A DNA stretch of 64,000 bases from Lachnospiraceae bacterium (GCA_023664345.1 JAMPFQ010000018.1:18285-82284); one strand, 5' to 3'; counted from the stretch's first letter, positions 1-9,887 are shown. A program made the numbers and translations. The notes: a model not told the origin generated them from the letters alone.

Positions 1-3000
1 TCGTCCGACTCGCCGTTCTCATAGAGCATCACATAATGGATGCAGGCCCTGCCGCCGGATGTGGCCCGATATTCGATGATGGTCTTATCAGTCAGTTCCT
101 GCTGCAGATCCGGATATTCCACATATTCGCGGAAAAACTTCAAGTGAATCCCCTCCGCCATCAGCTCCCGCAGAAAGCTTTCCGCCAGTTCCATCTGTTC
201 CCGCTGCCGCTCGCTCTTATTTTCCGCGTAGTACTTGAGGAACGCCAGCTTGCAGATCTTCTGCACCGGCTCGCTGCGCCTGCTCATATTGCCGATCTCC
301 TGATAGACATATCCTTCCGTGACCCGGTCATGGACAAAGTACTCATAAGCGCACTGCGCCAGGAACGCCTCCTCCACCTCCTGCTTGGCCCCCTGGGATA
401 CATAATAGCGGAAGATCTCCATCTTCTCTCCCACGAAAGCCCCGGAATAGAGCATCTGGACCAGCATCCTCTCGGACAGTTTATAGCAGTCCACGTCAAA
501 GGATTTCGCCGCTTTCCAGATATCCCGCATATTTTTTGTCATGCCCTCATAATATCTGGTCAGGTATTCCAGCACCGTGCTGTCATATTTCCCCCGCTGG
601 AACACGCTGCACGCCGCCGCTGTCAGCACGGGATCATCCACCATGCTCCGCCTTTCCATCAGCGGCCCCAGCAGACGCACAAGAATCTTCACATCCATAA
701 AATAAGGACCGTACTTTTCCAGCCACTGGCCAGCCAGGTCAATGTCCCCCCTGTAGACCATATACTTCATCACTGTGCCGCGCTCTTCCATGGTCAGTTC
801 ATCGCCGGGGATCCTTTTCAGATAGGCGTCCAACGCCTCCATGTTATCCTTTTCGTAATAATATTGCAGCACTTTCAGATACAGTTCCCGCTTGACCGGC
901 ACATCCACCTCCGGGGACCTCAGCACTCTCAGGGCTCTGTTGACACTCTCCTCAGAATCCGGCATGCTCTCCCTCTCGTTTTCACTAAGATACAGATCCA
1001 GTCCTGTGCAGTCATCCACAAAAGGAGAGACCATTCTCAGATATTTCCCCGGAAGCATCAGTTTCTCCATGGTATATTCCACGCTGTGGATAAAGCGGTT
1101 CCGCCACATATCCTCCAGCACAATGGTATATTCGTTCCCATACAGGGCCACCCATGTGCATCCGCCGTTCAGGACATACTCCGCCGGACGCAGATTGTAG
1201 GGCTGATAGACATAGACTTTCCGTATCCTGTCGTCCTCCACCCGGATCTGATGGGCAAAAAGCAGTTTCGAGAGCGGTTTCGCCGTCTGTTCATCGATCA
1301 TATCCGGGCGCAGCAGCTTATCATACAGATTCGCCAGATGCCTGTTGATATGTTCTTTTCTGATCTGATCCAGGATGAACCACTCCATGCGGGGCTGATA
1401 GGTAAGGTAAAGGTCGCCCAGTTTATCCCTGTTCTTCAGGATATAGTCGTAAAGGTATGCCGCCTGCTCATAATTCATGCTGTTCTGATAAGAAAAATAC
1501 ATCAGCACCTGCTTGGGCAGTTTACAGGAGGCGTTCATATCCAGCGACATCATATAATGCTCATACAGGTTCGTGATCCGAAGCTGCGCCTCCACACCGT
1601 CCTGATACCACCTGAAATACTTTCTTCCCGTTTTGCCTCCCTTGATCAGAAGCGTGCAGATTTCCTGCAGTATCCTGTGATCCTGCTTTTTCCGGTACAG
1701 GCGCTGTAAGATCCTGAACATAACGGGAGAAAATTCCCTGACACGTCCGATCAGATACAGCAGCTGCTCCACAACTTCCGAGTTCAGGAACTCCCGCTTC
1801 ATCCCATAATTTAAAAGCTGCCGCTCAAATCCGTCCAGTTTGCGCAGGAGCGCGGGATTATTGTTCAAAAGGATCAGCGCCTCTATATAGATCACCGGGC
1901 TGCGGCTGCCATGATCATACTGCTTTTCCAAAAACGCCCACTTCGCGGACGCCGATCTGTTATATTCCCCGGACAGGTAGAGCAAAAGCCACGCCACCCG
2001 CCAGTTGGAAGTGTCTTGTTTATATATCTGCTCCACGTCGGAAGCCACCCTGTTGATGTACTTCTCCTCCCTGTGGATCAGGGTGGTGAGGTACAGGTAA
2101 TAGGCCAGGCAGGTCTCCTCCCGGGGCTGTTCCTCCAGAAGTTCCGCCACATGATCCAAGATCCAGCCCGCTTCATTGTACTTCTCCTCAGTGATCAGAA
2201 GCTGCGCCTGGAACAGTCTTGTGGCAATGTCATTCTCGTTCTGGAACACCTGCCTTTCCACCAGTTTCCCGGTCTCTTTCAGCCAGGCGGAAGTACCGAT
2301 CTTCTTTAAACGGAACGACTGATAGAGTTCCATGATCTGAACAGTGCTCTGTTTCCGGGTCAGGCGGACCGACAGATCCGGCTGACGGTCTCCCGATGTT
2401 ACCGTCACCGGTATGGTCAGGGATACATGGGAATCATACAGGAAGATCTGTCCGAAATTTTTCCCCCTGCGGCATGACTTTCCGTCAATGAACACAGGCA
2501 GCCTGCAGCGGTTGCCCAGGAAATCATTGTCTGTCAGCACCTCTTTCTCCGTGAACAGGAAGTCGCCGCTGCACTCCACATGGAGCCGGGTATAACCCCA
2601 GCCGTTGCGCACAATGCTCAATCCGCTCTCCGTCACGCTGTAGGCGTTCTCGCCCAAGGCGCTCTCCAGCACAAGCTGCTTTTCTTCCACCAGATATTCA
2701 ATGCTCTGTTTCTTATTGATCCGGATCAGGAACTCATCCATATTCTGTTCCTGTCCGGGATAGGCGGACAGCCCCCTGTATACGTCCGCATACTGCGCGT
2801 CACTGCCTGTAAACACCCGAATGAAGTCGGACGAGTAGAACAGCTTCAGCGCCTCCTCCCAGCTGCTCTTGGCCAGATTGGCGAAATGGAACAGGTTCCT
2901 CACAGGTCCCACGGAAGATTCCAGCATCGTGTGCTCCACGGAAACCACAAAGGGCAGGTAATATTCCCCCTGATTGCTGACAATATAAAAGTTCCCCTTT

Positions 3001-3272
3001 ACCACTTCTCCTTCTTCCATATGCTCCCCATGAAAGCGGTAAGCGATCTCCTCATCCGTACCCACAAATTCTCCCGTCAGGCATTCCATCCGCAGATCCG
3101 ATGTGGTCACGCTGCCTGCCGTAAACTTCCCGGCGGGCGCATACACCCTGAAACTTCCCTCATAGTCCTCACCGCGGTGCAGGGAGATATCTATTTTTAA
3201 GCACGAAAAATCGAGAGAACCATTCTCGTAATCGAAGTTTCCCTCTAATATCTGGTCGATCATCTTCTGCAT
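1..3272 (-). CDS. Very large DUF5717-like protein, 3' end beyond window
   Basis: An open frame of about 1090 codons runs without a stop off the left edge, so the C-terminus is missing. The start chosen is the ATG at 3272, preceded by GGTGAG at about six bases; another in-frame ATG lies at 3263. The N-terminal ~300 residues look beta-rich. From ~residue 350 on the protein is helical with many Leu/Tyr/Arg repeats, resembling tetratricopeptide-type solenoids. No signal peptide or membrane segment is seen. The overall look and length match the DUF5717 family of Lachnospiraceae, whose role is unknown. The very long plus-strand frame over this region is its antisense shadow. Confidence 0.75.
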   Translation of the reverse strand, partial: MQKMIDQILEGNFDYENGSLDFSCLKIDISLHRGEDYEGSFRVYAPAGKFTAGSVTTSDLRMECLTGEFVGTDEEIAYRFHGEHMEEGEVVKGNFYIVSNQGEYYLPFVVSVEHTMLESSVGPVRNLFHFANLAKSSWEEALKLFYSSDFIRVFTGSDAQYADVYRGLSAYPGQEQNMDEFLIRINKKQSIEYLVEEKQLVLESALGENAYSVTESGLSIVRNGWGYTRLHVECSGDFLFTEKEVLTDNDFLGNRCRLPVFIDGKSCRRGKNFGQIFLYDSHVSLTIPVTVTSGDRQPDLSVRLTRKQSTVQIMELYQSFRLKKIGTSAWLKETGKLVERQVFQNENDIATRLFQAQLLITEEKYNEAGWILDHVAELLEEQPREETCLAYYLYLTTLIHREEKYINRVASDVEQIYKQDTSNWRVAWLLLYLSGEYNRSASAKWAFLEKQYDHGSRSPVIYIEALILLNNNPALLRKLDGFERQLLNYGMKREFLNSEVVEQLLYLIGRVREFSPVMFRILQRLYRKKQDHRILQEICTLLIKGGKTGRKYFRWYQDGVEAQLRITNLYEHYMMSLDMNASCKLPKQVLMYFSYQNSMNYEQAAYLYDYILKNRDKLGDLYLTYQPRMEWFILDQIRKEHINRHLANLYDKLLRPDMIDEQTAKPLSKLLFAHQIRVEDDRIRKVYVYQPYNLRPAEYVLNGGCTWVALYGNEYTIVLEDMWRNRFIHSVEYTMEKLMLPGKYLRMVSPFVDDCTGLDLYLSENERESMPDSEESVNRALRVLRSPEVDVPVKRELYLKVLQYYYEKDNMEALDAYLKRIPGDELTMEERGTVMKYMVYRGDIDLAGQWLEKYGPYFMDVKILVRLLGPLMERRSMVDDPVLTAAACSVFQRGKYDSTVLEYLTRYYEGMTKNMRDIWKAAKSFDVDCYKLSERMLVQMLYSGAFVGEKMEIFRYYVSQGAKQEVEEAFLAQCAYEYFVHDRVTEGYVYQEIGNMSRRSEPVQKICKLAFLKYYAENKSERQREQMELAESFLRELMAEGIHLKFFREYVEYPDLQQELTDKTIIEYRATSGGRACIHYVMLYENGESD

Positions 3273-3378
3273 CTCATACTCACCCACTCTTCTTCATGGT
3301 AGAATGACCTTATTCAGGGCAATCTGCGGCCGAATGGCCATCCATACCATGATCGGTCTGTGATCATGGTAGCATAAC

Positions 3379-3423
3379 AAAAAATACCCTATGACTGATT
3401 ATATCAAATAAACAGTCACAGGG
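3379..3423 (-). terminator. Rho-independent terminator
   Basis: On the minus strand CCCTGTGACTG pairs with CAGTCATAGGG (one G-T pair) across a 15-base loop and is followed by TATTTTTTG. It lies just after the stop codon of the membrane protein at 3437. Confidence 0.85.
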
Positions 3424-3436
3424 CAATTGATTTTCT

Positions 3437-5266
3437 TCAGGCAGCACTGCCGCGCAGGCTGTATGCGGCCCAGCCGATCAGAAGCGGCACTGCGGCAACG
3501 GTGGGCAGTTCATACCGGATGGCATTCGCCATCGGGGAATCCAAACAGACCAGGATGTTCATGAGACTGGGAACAAACATGATCAGTGCGCCATATCTGC
3601 GCTTTCTCAGCAGCATCAGCGAAAGCGCCAGAACGATCCAGGTATACAGCCCCGGAGTGCACAGATATCTGACCAGCGGCAATGTCATGCTGAGATTCCA
3701 GATCTGCACCAGGATCTGTGCCAGATCCCTGTTGAAAGCATGATAGATCCCCAGATCGGCAAAAAACCAGTCAGGCTCCGCTATCCCGATCCATCCTTCT
3801 ATATTCTGTGCCACCGGCGCAAGATATCCGTAAGCCTTGTTGATGAACGCGGCAACATAACAGCCGGGATGCTTCCAGAACATCCGGAACCACACTTTAT
3901 TGTATTCGGACAGATCCGCGCCAAAATAGTGGATCTTGACAGGATCCGTGAGCACGGGATCATAGTTTGTCAAGGCATCATAATGAAGGACGGAGCCGAT
4001 CACCTCTTTCTCATATTCCGTAACCTCGTCCCCGTATTCACAGACATATCTCGCGGTCTGCTGGAACGGGATGCCGTAGGCCTCCGCAGCCAGCGGCTTC
4101 GCTATCCCCAGCGAACCATAGATCCCTCTGGTGACGCCCTCGAACACTAACAGCGTTGCCACAAGGGCCAGAATCATCTTCTTCCTCTCGGCTCCCTTCA
4201 GCCAGAACACCAACAGCGCCAGCGCAGGAACGATGGCGTAGATGCCGTTATTGCGCAGCAGCGCCGCCAAGATCCCGAACACTGTCATAAGCGAAAGATC
4301 TTTTACGGTGCAGCGTCTGTTCCTTATGATCTCCAGCATGTAGACAGCCTGCAGCGTTGCCACAGCCGCGTAGAGGAGATCCTTTTCATACCATTGGGCA
4401 TAAGTTCCCCACAACGGCGTCAGCGCGAAATAGAGGATCCCCACAGTACACCATTTTGTGGGCACTCCCAACTGCTGCAGCTTTCTCATGCTGAGAGCAA
4501 AGGCCCATGCTCCCACGCAGCTGTGGAACAGGCAGTACAGGAAAAAGCCGAAATTCGCATCCACAAGCCAGCGTCCCAGGGTAAACAAAACTCCCATGAC
4601 TGCCGAGGACAGCGGCGGATGGGCTGCTCCCCATTCCTTTACTCCCATAAACTGTTCCAGCTGCAGGGAACTGTCCGGGCATCCCGTTCCGGGATAATTG
4701 AACAAGATCCACACCATCCAGCACACAAAAATGACCGCAGTTCCAAACGCCAGAAAATGCGTTTCATAAAAGGACTGCTTTCCCCCGGACGCCGCCGGGA
4801 GCTGCCAGCCCTTTTCCAGAGAGAACGCTGCCAGCCTGAAGAGCAGATAGAACAGGATCGTAAAGCCCAGAATGCAGAACAGCGCCAGCATGAACTGGAA
4901 AGAATTGGCAAACAGGAAACCCGCATGGTCATACTTCATGAAACTGATGCAGGACACCATAAGGACCGCGAACAGCGCTGAGACCATCCCTGTTCCCGCA
5001 TAAAATCTCTTATCCCGCGCCTCAACGGTGCGCAGCATCATAAATACTGCCGCCGCCACCATCATGTCCGCAAAATCCAGATCATAAAACGCATCTAAAA
5101 GCTTGTTCAGCCCATTGAGCAGCTTCATGTCAACAAAACCGCCAGTGCAGATGACAAATCTGCACTGAAGCGTAAATGTAACGATGCACGACAGCAAAAA
5201 AAATATCACGCCGCGGCATCCATGAATGTTCAAATGTAGTTTTTGGGGCTCAAACGACCTTTTCAA
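3437..5266 (-). CDS. Polytopic membrane protein, DUF6020-like
   Basis: The start chosen is TTG at 5266, with GGAGAG nine bases upstream. This gives 609 residues and puts a hydrophobic segment near the N-terminus. A later ATG at 5128 lacks a good ribosome site and would remove that segment. The protein has about a dozen membrane segments and a short loop, NYPGTGCPDSSLQ, followed by HPP; that loop arrangement resembles DUF6020 and other GT-C-like membrane proteins of Firmicutes. It lies 29 bases after the ABC permease gene and may be cotranscribed with it. A strong terminator follows. Substrate and function are unknown. Confidence 0.7.
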   Translation of the reverse strand: MKRSFEPQKLHLNIHGCRGVIFFLLSCIVTFTLQCRFVICTGGFVDMKLLNGLNKLLDAFYDLDFADMMVAAAVFMMLRTVEARDKRFYAGTGMVSALFAVLMVSCISFMKYDHAGFLFANSFQFMLALFCILGFTILFYLLFRLAAFSLEKGWQLPAASGGKQSFYETHFLAFGTAVIFVCWMVWILFNYPGTGCPDSSLQLEQFMGVKEWGAAHPPLSSAVMGVLFTLGRWLVDANFGFFLYCLFHSCVGAWAFALSMRKLQQLGVPTKWCTVGILYFALTPLWGTYAQWYEKDLLYAAVATLQAVYMLEIIRNRRCTVKDLSLMTVFGILAALLRNNGIYAIVPALALLVFWLKGAERKKMILALVATLLVFEGVTRGIYGSLGIAKPLAAEAYGIPFQQTARYVCEYGDEVTEYEKEVIGSVLHYDALTNYDPVLTDPVKIHYFGADLSEYNKVWFRMFWKHPGCYVAAFINKAYGYLAPVAQNIEGWIGIAEPDWFFADLGIYHAFNRDLAQILVQIWNLSMTLPLVRYLCTPGLYTWIVLALSLMLLRKRRYGALIMFVPSLMNILVCLDSPMANAIRYELPTVAAVPLLIGWAAYSLRGSAA

Positions 5267-5295
5267 AATATCTTTCTCTCCTGTCTTTCTTTCAC

Positions 5296-6162
5296 TTACT
5301 CCATGTTCAGTTTCCTGCTGGTCACATAGTAGGACACAAAGTACAGGATCACCGCCTCCATGATGGAAAGGACAACGGATATCCACATCGTGGTGTTCAC
5401 ATAGCTTCCAGCCATGGCGTTGTCAAAAGTATAGCTCATCATCCGGTTGACGGAAAAGAAACTCCGTATTACGGATGAAATGATATTGGCGACGATCATG
5501 ATGCCCACATAGCTGACGATCGCCATCAGCACCCTGTGCTTCGTAAACAGCTGCCCCATGGAGATCGCTCCGAAGAGGATGATCATGGTGCAGAAGGGCG
5601 AGATCAGCGAGACTGCCAGCACCATCCCGAAATAACCGCCCGCGCTCATGCCGAAGATGTCCCGGAACGCTTCATTCACATACCCCATCTCAGGTTCTAT
5701 CGTCTCCCACATATCCGCCCAGGTGTATCCCTCGGGCAGGAACGCGCCTATCATGGAAAACATCAGCAGGAACACGGACAGAAAGACGCCCAGCTCCATC
5801 AGCAGATACCACAGGCCGCTGTTCAGGATCTTGCTTGCCAGGATCTGGTGCTTGGACACGGGCAGGGTGTGGGTCAGATATCCCTCGTCCGTATACATGG
5901 TCCTGTAAAAATGCACGCCCATATAAATGAGGATCCCATAATTCAGGCCTATGAGCATAATGATATACATGAACAGAGTGCCCACGCTCACCAGATCCCA
6001 CATGCTGAACCTTGTGTAATAAGAGTCATTGGCTATGGAACGCCACATGGGCGCCTGAAAGGAAAGCCATCCGAAAAAGCTGACCAATACAACTCCCAAC
6101 AGCATCATGCCGCCTGCTTTCCACGTGCTTTTCCACTCATGCTTCAACAATTTCCCTAACAT
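5296..6162 (-). CDS. ABC transporter permease (ABC-2 type)
   Basis: This 288-residue integral membrane protein has about six membrane segments: one near residues 17-37, others around 60-85, 105-140, 170-195, 210-235 and a last at ~260-280. It lacks an ATPase domain. It starts inside the end of the ATPase gene (7-base overlap), so the two are translationally coupled and form one exporter. GntR (YtrA type)-ATPase-permease operons of this kind in Firmicutes are usually linked to cell-envelope stress or bacitracin-like compounds; that role is inference here. Confidence 0.85.
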   Translation of the reverse strand: MLGKLLKHEWKSTWKAGGMMLLGVVLVSFFGWLSFQAPMWRSIANDSYYTRFSMWDLVSVGTLFMYIIMLIGLNYGILIYMGVHFYRTMYTDEGYLTHTLPVSKHQILASKILNSGLWYLLMELGVFLSVFLLMFSMIGAFLPEGYTWADMWETIEPEMGYVNEAFRDIFGMSAGGYFGMVLAVSLISPFCTMIILFGAISMGQLFTKHRVLMAIVSYVGIMIVANIISSVIRSFFSVNRMMSYTFDNAMAGSYVNTTMWISVVLSIMEAVILYFVSYYVTSRKLNME

Positions 6163-6857
6163 GCAAACACCTCCCTGAAATAAGCGTCCACAGACTTGCC
6201 GTGCTGCTCCCTGATATTGTCCACAGAAGTATAGAGGACCAGATGGCCGTACCGCATGAAGACAACCTCATCCAGTACCTGCTCTATATCCCCGATCAGG
6301 TGGGTGGAGATGATCACTGTGGCCTCCGGATTGTAATTGTTGATGATGGTCCTGAGGATATAATCCCTGGCCGCGGGATCCACACCCGCGATGGGCTCGT
6401 CCAGAACATACAGATCCGCATTGCGGCTCATGACCAGGATCAGCTGGACCTTTTCCTTGTTGCCCTTGGAAAGAGTCTTCAATTTCGTCTCCGGATCGAT
6501 GTTAAGGCTCCGCAGCATCTCCTCCGCCTTATCCCTGGAAAAGTCCGCGTAAAAATCCACAAAATAATCCAGTATCTCACGGATCTTCCTATTTCCCGCC
6601 AGGTAGGTCCGGTCCGGCAGATATGCCACATGGGCCTTACTCTCCACACCCACATAATGTCCGTTGATCATAATGCTGCCCTGTGTGGGGGTCAGCAGTC
6701 CGTTCAACATTTTGATCAGTGTCGTCTTTCCACTTCCGTTAGGTCCCAAAAGTCCGATGATCTTGCCCCTGGGAAGCGTCAGGGTGATATTGTTCACCGC
6801 GACATGCTTTGCGTCATAGGCCTTGGTCAGCCCTACGATCTCAACCAACTCGTTCAT
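6156..6857 (-). CDS. ABC transporter ATP-binding protein
   Basis: The start is placed at the ATG of MNELVEIVGL, six bases after GAGG; longer frames upstream have no ribosome site. The 233-residue protein has Walker A GPNGSGKTT (~res 37-45), an ABC signature LSKGNKEK in place of LSGGQ, Walker B YVLDEPIAGVD and the switch-region His in ISTHL. The altered signature (SKGNK) is typical of YtrB/EcsA-type ATPases that work with ABC-2 permeases. It follows the GntR gene and overlaps the permease gene. Confidence 0.92.
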   Translation of the reverse strand: MNELVEIVGLTKAYDAKHVAVNNITLTLPRGKIIGLLGPNGSGKTTLIKMLNGLLTPTQGSIMINGHYVGVESKAHVAYLPDRTYLAGNRKIREILDYFVDFYADFSRDKAEEMLRSLNIDPETKLKTLSKGNKEKVQLILVMSRNADLYVLDEPIAGVDPAARDYILRTIINNYNPEATVIISTHLIGDIEQVLDEVVFMRYGHLVLYTSVDNIREQHGKSVDAYFREVFAC

Positions 6858-6937
6858 AGTATCCCTCATTTCTGCGCCGCTCTTGCAATCTGTATCCCTG
6901 TGCCAGGCAGCGCACCGGCACAGAGCGCAATGTGGCT

Positions 6938-7303
6938 TCATTTTTGCGCGGTCTCGCTATCGACCAGCTGTTTGATCTCTTCGCCGGTATAGCCCAGTTC
7001 TTTCATCCTGGAAAAAAAGAACTTTATATGTTCCCGCGCCATTACCTGTCTGATATTCGCGATCAGTTCCGTATCTTCCGTAACATTCCTGCCATTGGTG
7101 CGCTGGGTGATGATCAGTCCGCTCCTCTCCAGTTCCACAAAAGCTTTCTGCATCGTGTTAGGGTTCACTGCCGCGGTGGACGCCAGTTCCCTGACGCTGG
7201 GCAGTTTTCCGCCCGGCTGGTAATATCCGGAAACGATCTGCATCTGGATCCTCTCTACCAGCTGTGCGTAGATTGGCCGGTCATTATCCAATTCCCATGC
7301 CAT
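6938..7303 (-). CDS. GntR-family regulator, YtrA type
   Basis: This 121-residue protein starts at MAWELDND, nine bases after AAAGG. An N-terminal winged helix carries the GntR signature (PIYAQLVERIQ, then PSVRELA, NPNTMQKAFVELE) and a short C-terminal tail replaces the large effector domain, which defines the YtrA subgroup. It is first in the operon with the ABC genes and probably represses it. A near-palindrome just downstream of the predicted -10 is a plausible own operator. Confidence 0.92.
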   Translation of the reverse strand: MAWELDNDRPIYAQLVERIQMQIVSGYYQPGGKLPSVRELASTAAVNPNTMQKAFVELERSGLIITQRTNGRNVTEDTELIANIRQVMAREHIKFFFSRMKELGYTGEEIKQLVDSETAQK

Positions 7304-7340
7304 CTGCATCATCCTTTCTGATTTTATGATTTTGCCGTCT

Positions 7341-7388
7341 GTATTAAATTTATAGTACAACAATACACCTGTTTTGATGATACGTCAA
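7341..7388 (-). promoter_or_regulatory. Promoter and likely GntR operator of the ABC operon
   Basis: TTGACG (7383-7388) and TATTGT (7360-7365) are separated by exactly 17 bases. Just downstream, 7341-7358 reads GTACTATAAATTTAATAC on the minus strand, with six of nine base pairs symmetric. This resembles AT-rich YtrA-type operators and lies where a bound repressor would block transcription. The operator role is inferred. Confidence 0.6.
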
Positions 7389-7481
7389 TACCTTTTTTTA
7401 CAAAAGACGCGGAACGGTTCTGCACAATCTGTCTGTTTCCGCATATGATAATCTAACAAATCCATGAGGTAGGTTCAACCC

Positions 7482-8765
7482 ATGCCTGAAAATAATCTGA
7501 CAGCGGCACAGGAACCTGTGCCTGCGGACACCCCCGCCAATGGCTCCATACAGGTCAGCGTAGTGTCATCCATCGGACTGATACCGGTGGAAAACGCCAC
7601 CGTCACCATTTCCTATACGGGAGATCCCGATTCTCCCCTGCAGGTACTTACCACGGACAGTTCCGGACAAACGCCCACGGTACAGCTTCCTGCGCCTCCG
7701 CTGGAACTGTCGCTGGATCCGGAAGCCACGCAGCAGCCCTACTCCGAATACAACATTTATGTCACCGCGGAGGGATATGAGCCCGTCTATGTGTCCGGGT
7801 CGGAGATCTTCGCGGACGAACTGTCCCTGCAGCCCATCCGCATGGATCCTCTGGCCACCACGGAGGAAGAGGAAAAAAGGATCTTCATCCCGGTACACAC
7901 CCTGTTCGGCGACTATCCGCCCAAGATACCCGAGGATGAGATCAAGCCCGTGGATGAGACCGGCGAGATCGTCTTGAGCCGCGTGGTGATCCCCGAATAC
8001 ATCATCGTCCACGACGGCGTTCCCAATGACTCCACCGCTCCCAACTACTGGGTCCGCTACCGGGATTATATCAAGAACGTGGCCTCCTGCGAGATCTACT
8101 CCACCTGGCCGGAAAGCGCCATCTACGCGAATATCCTGGTGATACAGTCATTTACATTGAACAGGGTGTATACGGAGTGGTATCGGAACCAGGGCTATAA
8201 TTTCACCATCACCTCATCCACCGCCTATGACCAGAAGTGGATCTATGGCCGGAATATTTTTGAAAATATCGATTATCTGGTGGATACCATTTTCGCCAAC
8301 TACCTCTCCCGCCCCGGCGTGCGCCAGCCCATCTTCACCTCCTACTGCGACGGGCAGAGAGTGACCTGTCAGGGCTTGAGCCAGTGGGGCTCCAAATATC
8401 TGGGCGATCAGGGATATTCAGCCATCGATATCATCCGGTATTATTATGGCAATGATATGTATATCAATTCCGCAGACATCATCTCCGGGGTTCCCTCCTC
8501 CTGGCCGGGGTATGACCTGACCATCGGCTCCTCCGGGGAAAAGGTCCGCCAGATGCAGAACCAGCTGAACCGCATCGCCCGCAACTACCCCGCCATCCCT
8601 ACGGTCACCGCCGACGGGATCTACGGGCCTGCCACGGCGGACGCGGTGCGGACGTTCCAGCGCATCTTCAATCTGCCCGCCACCGGCGTCACCGACTATC
8701 CCACATGGTATGAGATATCAGAAATCTATGTGGGCGTTTCCAGGATCTCGGAGCCCGGGACATAG
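7482..8765 (+). CDS. SpoIID-like domain protein with peptidoglycan-binding domain
   Basis: GAGGTAGG lies eight bases before the ATG. The 427 residues fall into three parts. Residues ~20-110 form a carboxypeptidase-regulatory-like beta domain (VTISYTG, YNIYVTAEGYEPV). Residues ~185-345 resemble SpoIID amidase-enhancer proteins: VRYRDYIKNVASCEIYSTWP ends with the conserved Glu-x-x-x-x-Trp-Pro, and SQWGSKYLGDQGYS...IIRYYYG matches the family's C-terminal signature. Residues ~350-415 are a PG_binding_1 domain (GSSGEKVRQMQNQLN, DGIYGPATADAVRTFQ). There is no signal peptide or membrane anchor, so any wall role would need another export route or mother-cell release. Confidence 0.75.
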   Translation: MPENNLTAAQEPVPADTPANGSIQVSVVSSIGLIPVENATVTISYTGDPDSPLQVLTTDSSGQTPTVQLPAPPLELSLDPEATQQPYSEYNIYVTAEGYEPVYVSGSEIFADELSLQPIRMDPLATTEEEEKRIFIPVHTLFGDYPPKIPEDEIKPVDETGEIVLSRVVIPEYIIVHDGVPNDSTAPNYWVRYRDYIKNVASCEIYSTWPESAIYANILVIQSFTLNRVYTEWYRNQGYNFTITSSTAYDQKWIYGRNIFENIDYLVDTIFANYLSRPGVRQPIFTSYCDGQRVTCQGLSQWGSKYLGDQGYSAIDIIRYYYGNDMYINSADIISGVPSSWPGYDLTIGSSGEKVRQMQNQLNRIARNYPAIPTVTADGIYGPATADAVRTFQRIFNLPATGVTDYPTWYEISEIYVGVSRISEPGT

Positions 8766-8797
8766 CGCTCTTCCCACAGACGATCCGCGTTATGGAA

Positions 8798-8832
8798 AAG
8801 GCAGGCGCCCCTTGCGGGCGGCCTGCCTTTTT
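8798..8832 (+). terminator. Rho-independent terminator
   Basis: AGGCAGGC and GCCTGCCT form a GC-rich stem with a GCCC/GGGC inner helix, followed by TTTTT. It lies 35 bases after the stop codon at 8765. Confidence 0.85.
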
Positions 8833-8940
8833 GCGGTCCCGTCATCCCTGCTTTTGTTCTTTTGCCATTGCGATCTTGTCAAGCAGTTCATGATCAATGC
8901 ATCCCCATCAGTATCCTGCTCTCCAGCAGCGCAGATACTT

Positions 8941-9846
8941 CTATTTTTCCTCCGGATAAAGTTCCCTGTACTTTCCCGGCGAAATGCCGAAAACATCCCG
9001 GAAATTGCGCAGATAAGAGGTGTAGTCTGAAAATCCCGTGCGCTGCCAGCTTTCCGTCACTCCCGCTCCCTCCCGCAGGAACTCGCAGGCCCTGATCAGC
9101 CGCTTGTTGACTACAAAGGAATGGACCGTCATACCGGTCAGTTCCTTGAACTTTCTCAGGAAATGGTATTTGCTCATATGTACCTGCCCCGCCAGGCAGT
9201 CCAGGGAGATGCTTTCCTCCATATGGGCATCAATGTAGTCCGCCACCTGTTCCACCAGAGGATGCTCCACCAGTTCCTCCTGAGCGAACAGGTACTCCTT
9301 TCCGGCACAGAGGATGTTCAGGTAGGCAAAAAATAAGGTCAGATACCCCCTGTCCAGCACTTCTTTCACGCCCGGCTGTTTCGTTTCCACTGATTCCGTC
9401 ATGGCAAGCTTTAACAGATATCCCTGTAACATTTCCTCATAATGGATGGGAAAATGATAGGCGCAGGGTCCGCCGCCGCGAAAGCACGCCGACAGATCCA
9501 TATCTCCGCCCGACAGTTCCGCCAGCATCCTGGACGTGACCCAGAGGATGATCCTCCTGGAACTGTCATGCCTGTCCTCCACATAATGATACTTGTGCAT
9601 GACATTCTGGTCGATCAGCAGGAAATCCCCCTTTTTCATATGATAGGTCTGGGTCTCCAGCATAGAAGAATACTCTCCCTCCAGCACATAGATGATCTCA
9701 TAAAAATTGTGGTAATGGAACATCATGGCCCCCGTGGGCGCCCCCTGCTTCTCGTACACCTCATAATCCTCGCCGATCATATACTGCCTCTCGTCAGCAG
9801 CATCCATCATGCGGATCTTTTTATCTATCTTGCCCGTTTTTTTCAT
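8941..9846 (-). CDS. AraC-family regulator, probably of uxuAB
   Basis: This 301-residue protein has an N-terminal cupin domain (FHYHNFYEIIYVLEGE, then KGDFLLIDQNVMHKY) and a C-terminal pair of helix-turn-helix motifs (~res 195-298; MSKYHFLRKFKELTGM and the signature FSDYTSYLRNFRDVFGISPGKY). It is transcribed divergently from uxuA across 151 bases that hold a long inverted repeat. By position it should control mannonate/fructuronate breakdown, with a hexuronate-derived effector bound by the cupin; this is inference. Confidence 0.9.
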   Translation of the reverse strand: MKKTGKIDKKIRMMDAADERQYMIGEDYEVYEKQGAPTGAMMFHYHNFYEIIYVLEGEYSSMLETQTYHMKKGDFLLIDQNVMHKYHYVEDRHDSSRRIILWVTSRMLAELSGGDMDLSACFRGGGPCAYHFPIHYEEMLQGYLLKLAMTESVETKQPGVKEVLDRGYLTLFFAYLNILCAGKEYLFAQEELVEHPLVEQVADYIDAHMEESISLDCLAGQVHMSKYHFLRKFKELTGMTVHSFVVNKRLIRACEFLREGAGVTESWQRTGFSDYTSYLRNFRDVFGISPGKYRELYPEEK

Positions 9847-9887
9847 AAGAAACCAGCCTTTCAGGATTTTGTGCCGAATCTGCTCCT

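Noticed and set aside
36-1709. 557-codon plus-strand frame rich in His, Ile and Leu
   Set aside because: It is the antisense of the DUF5717-like gene. It has no ribosome site and no family features, while the minus frame is longer and runs off the edge with sensible composition.
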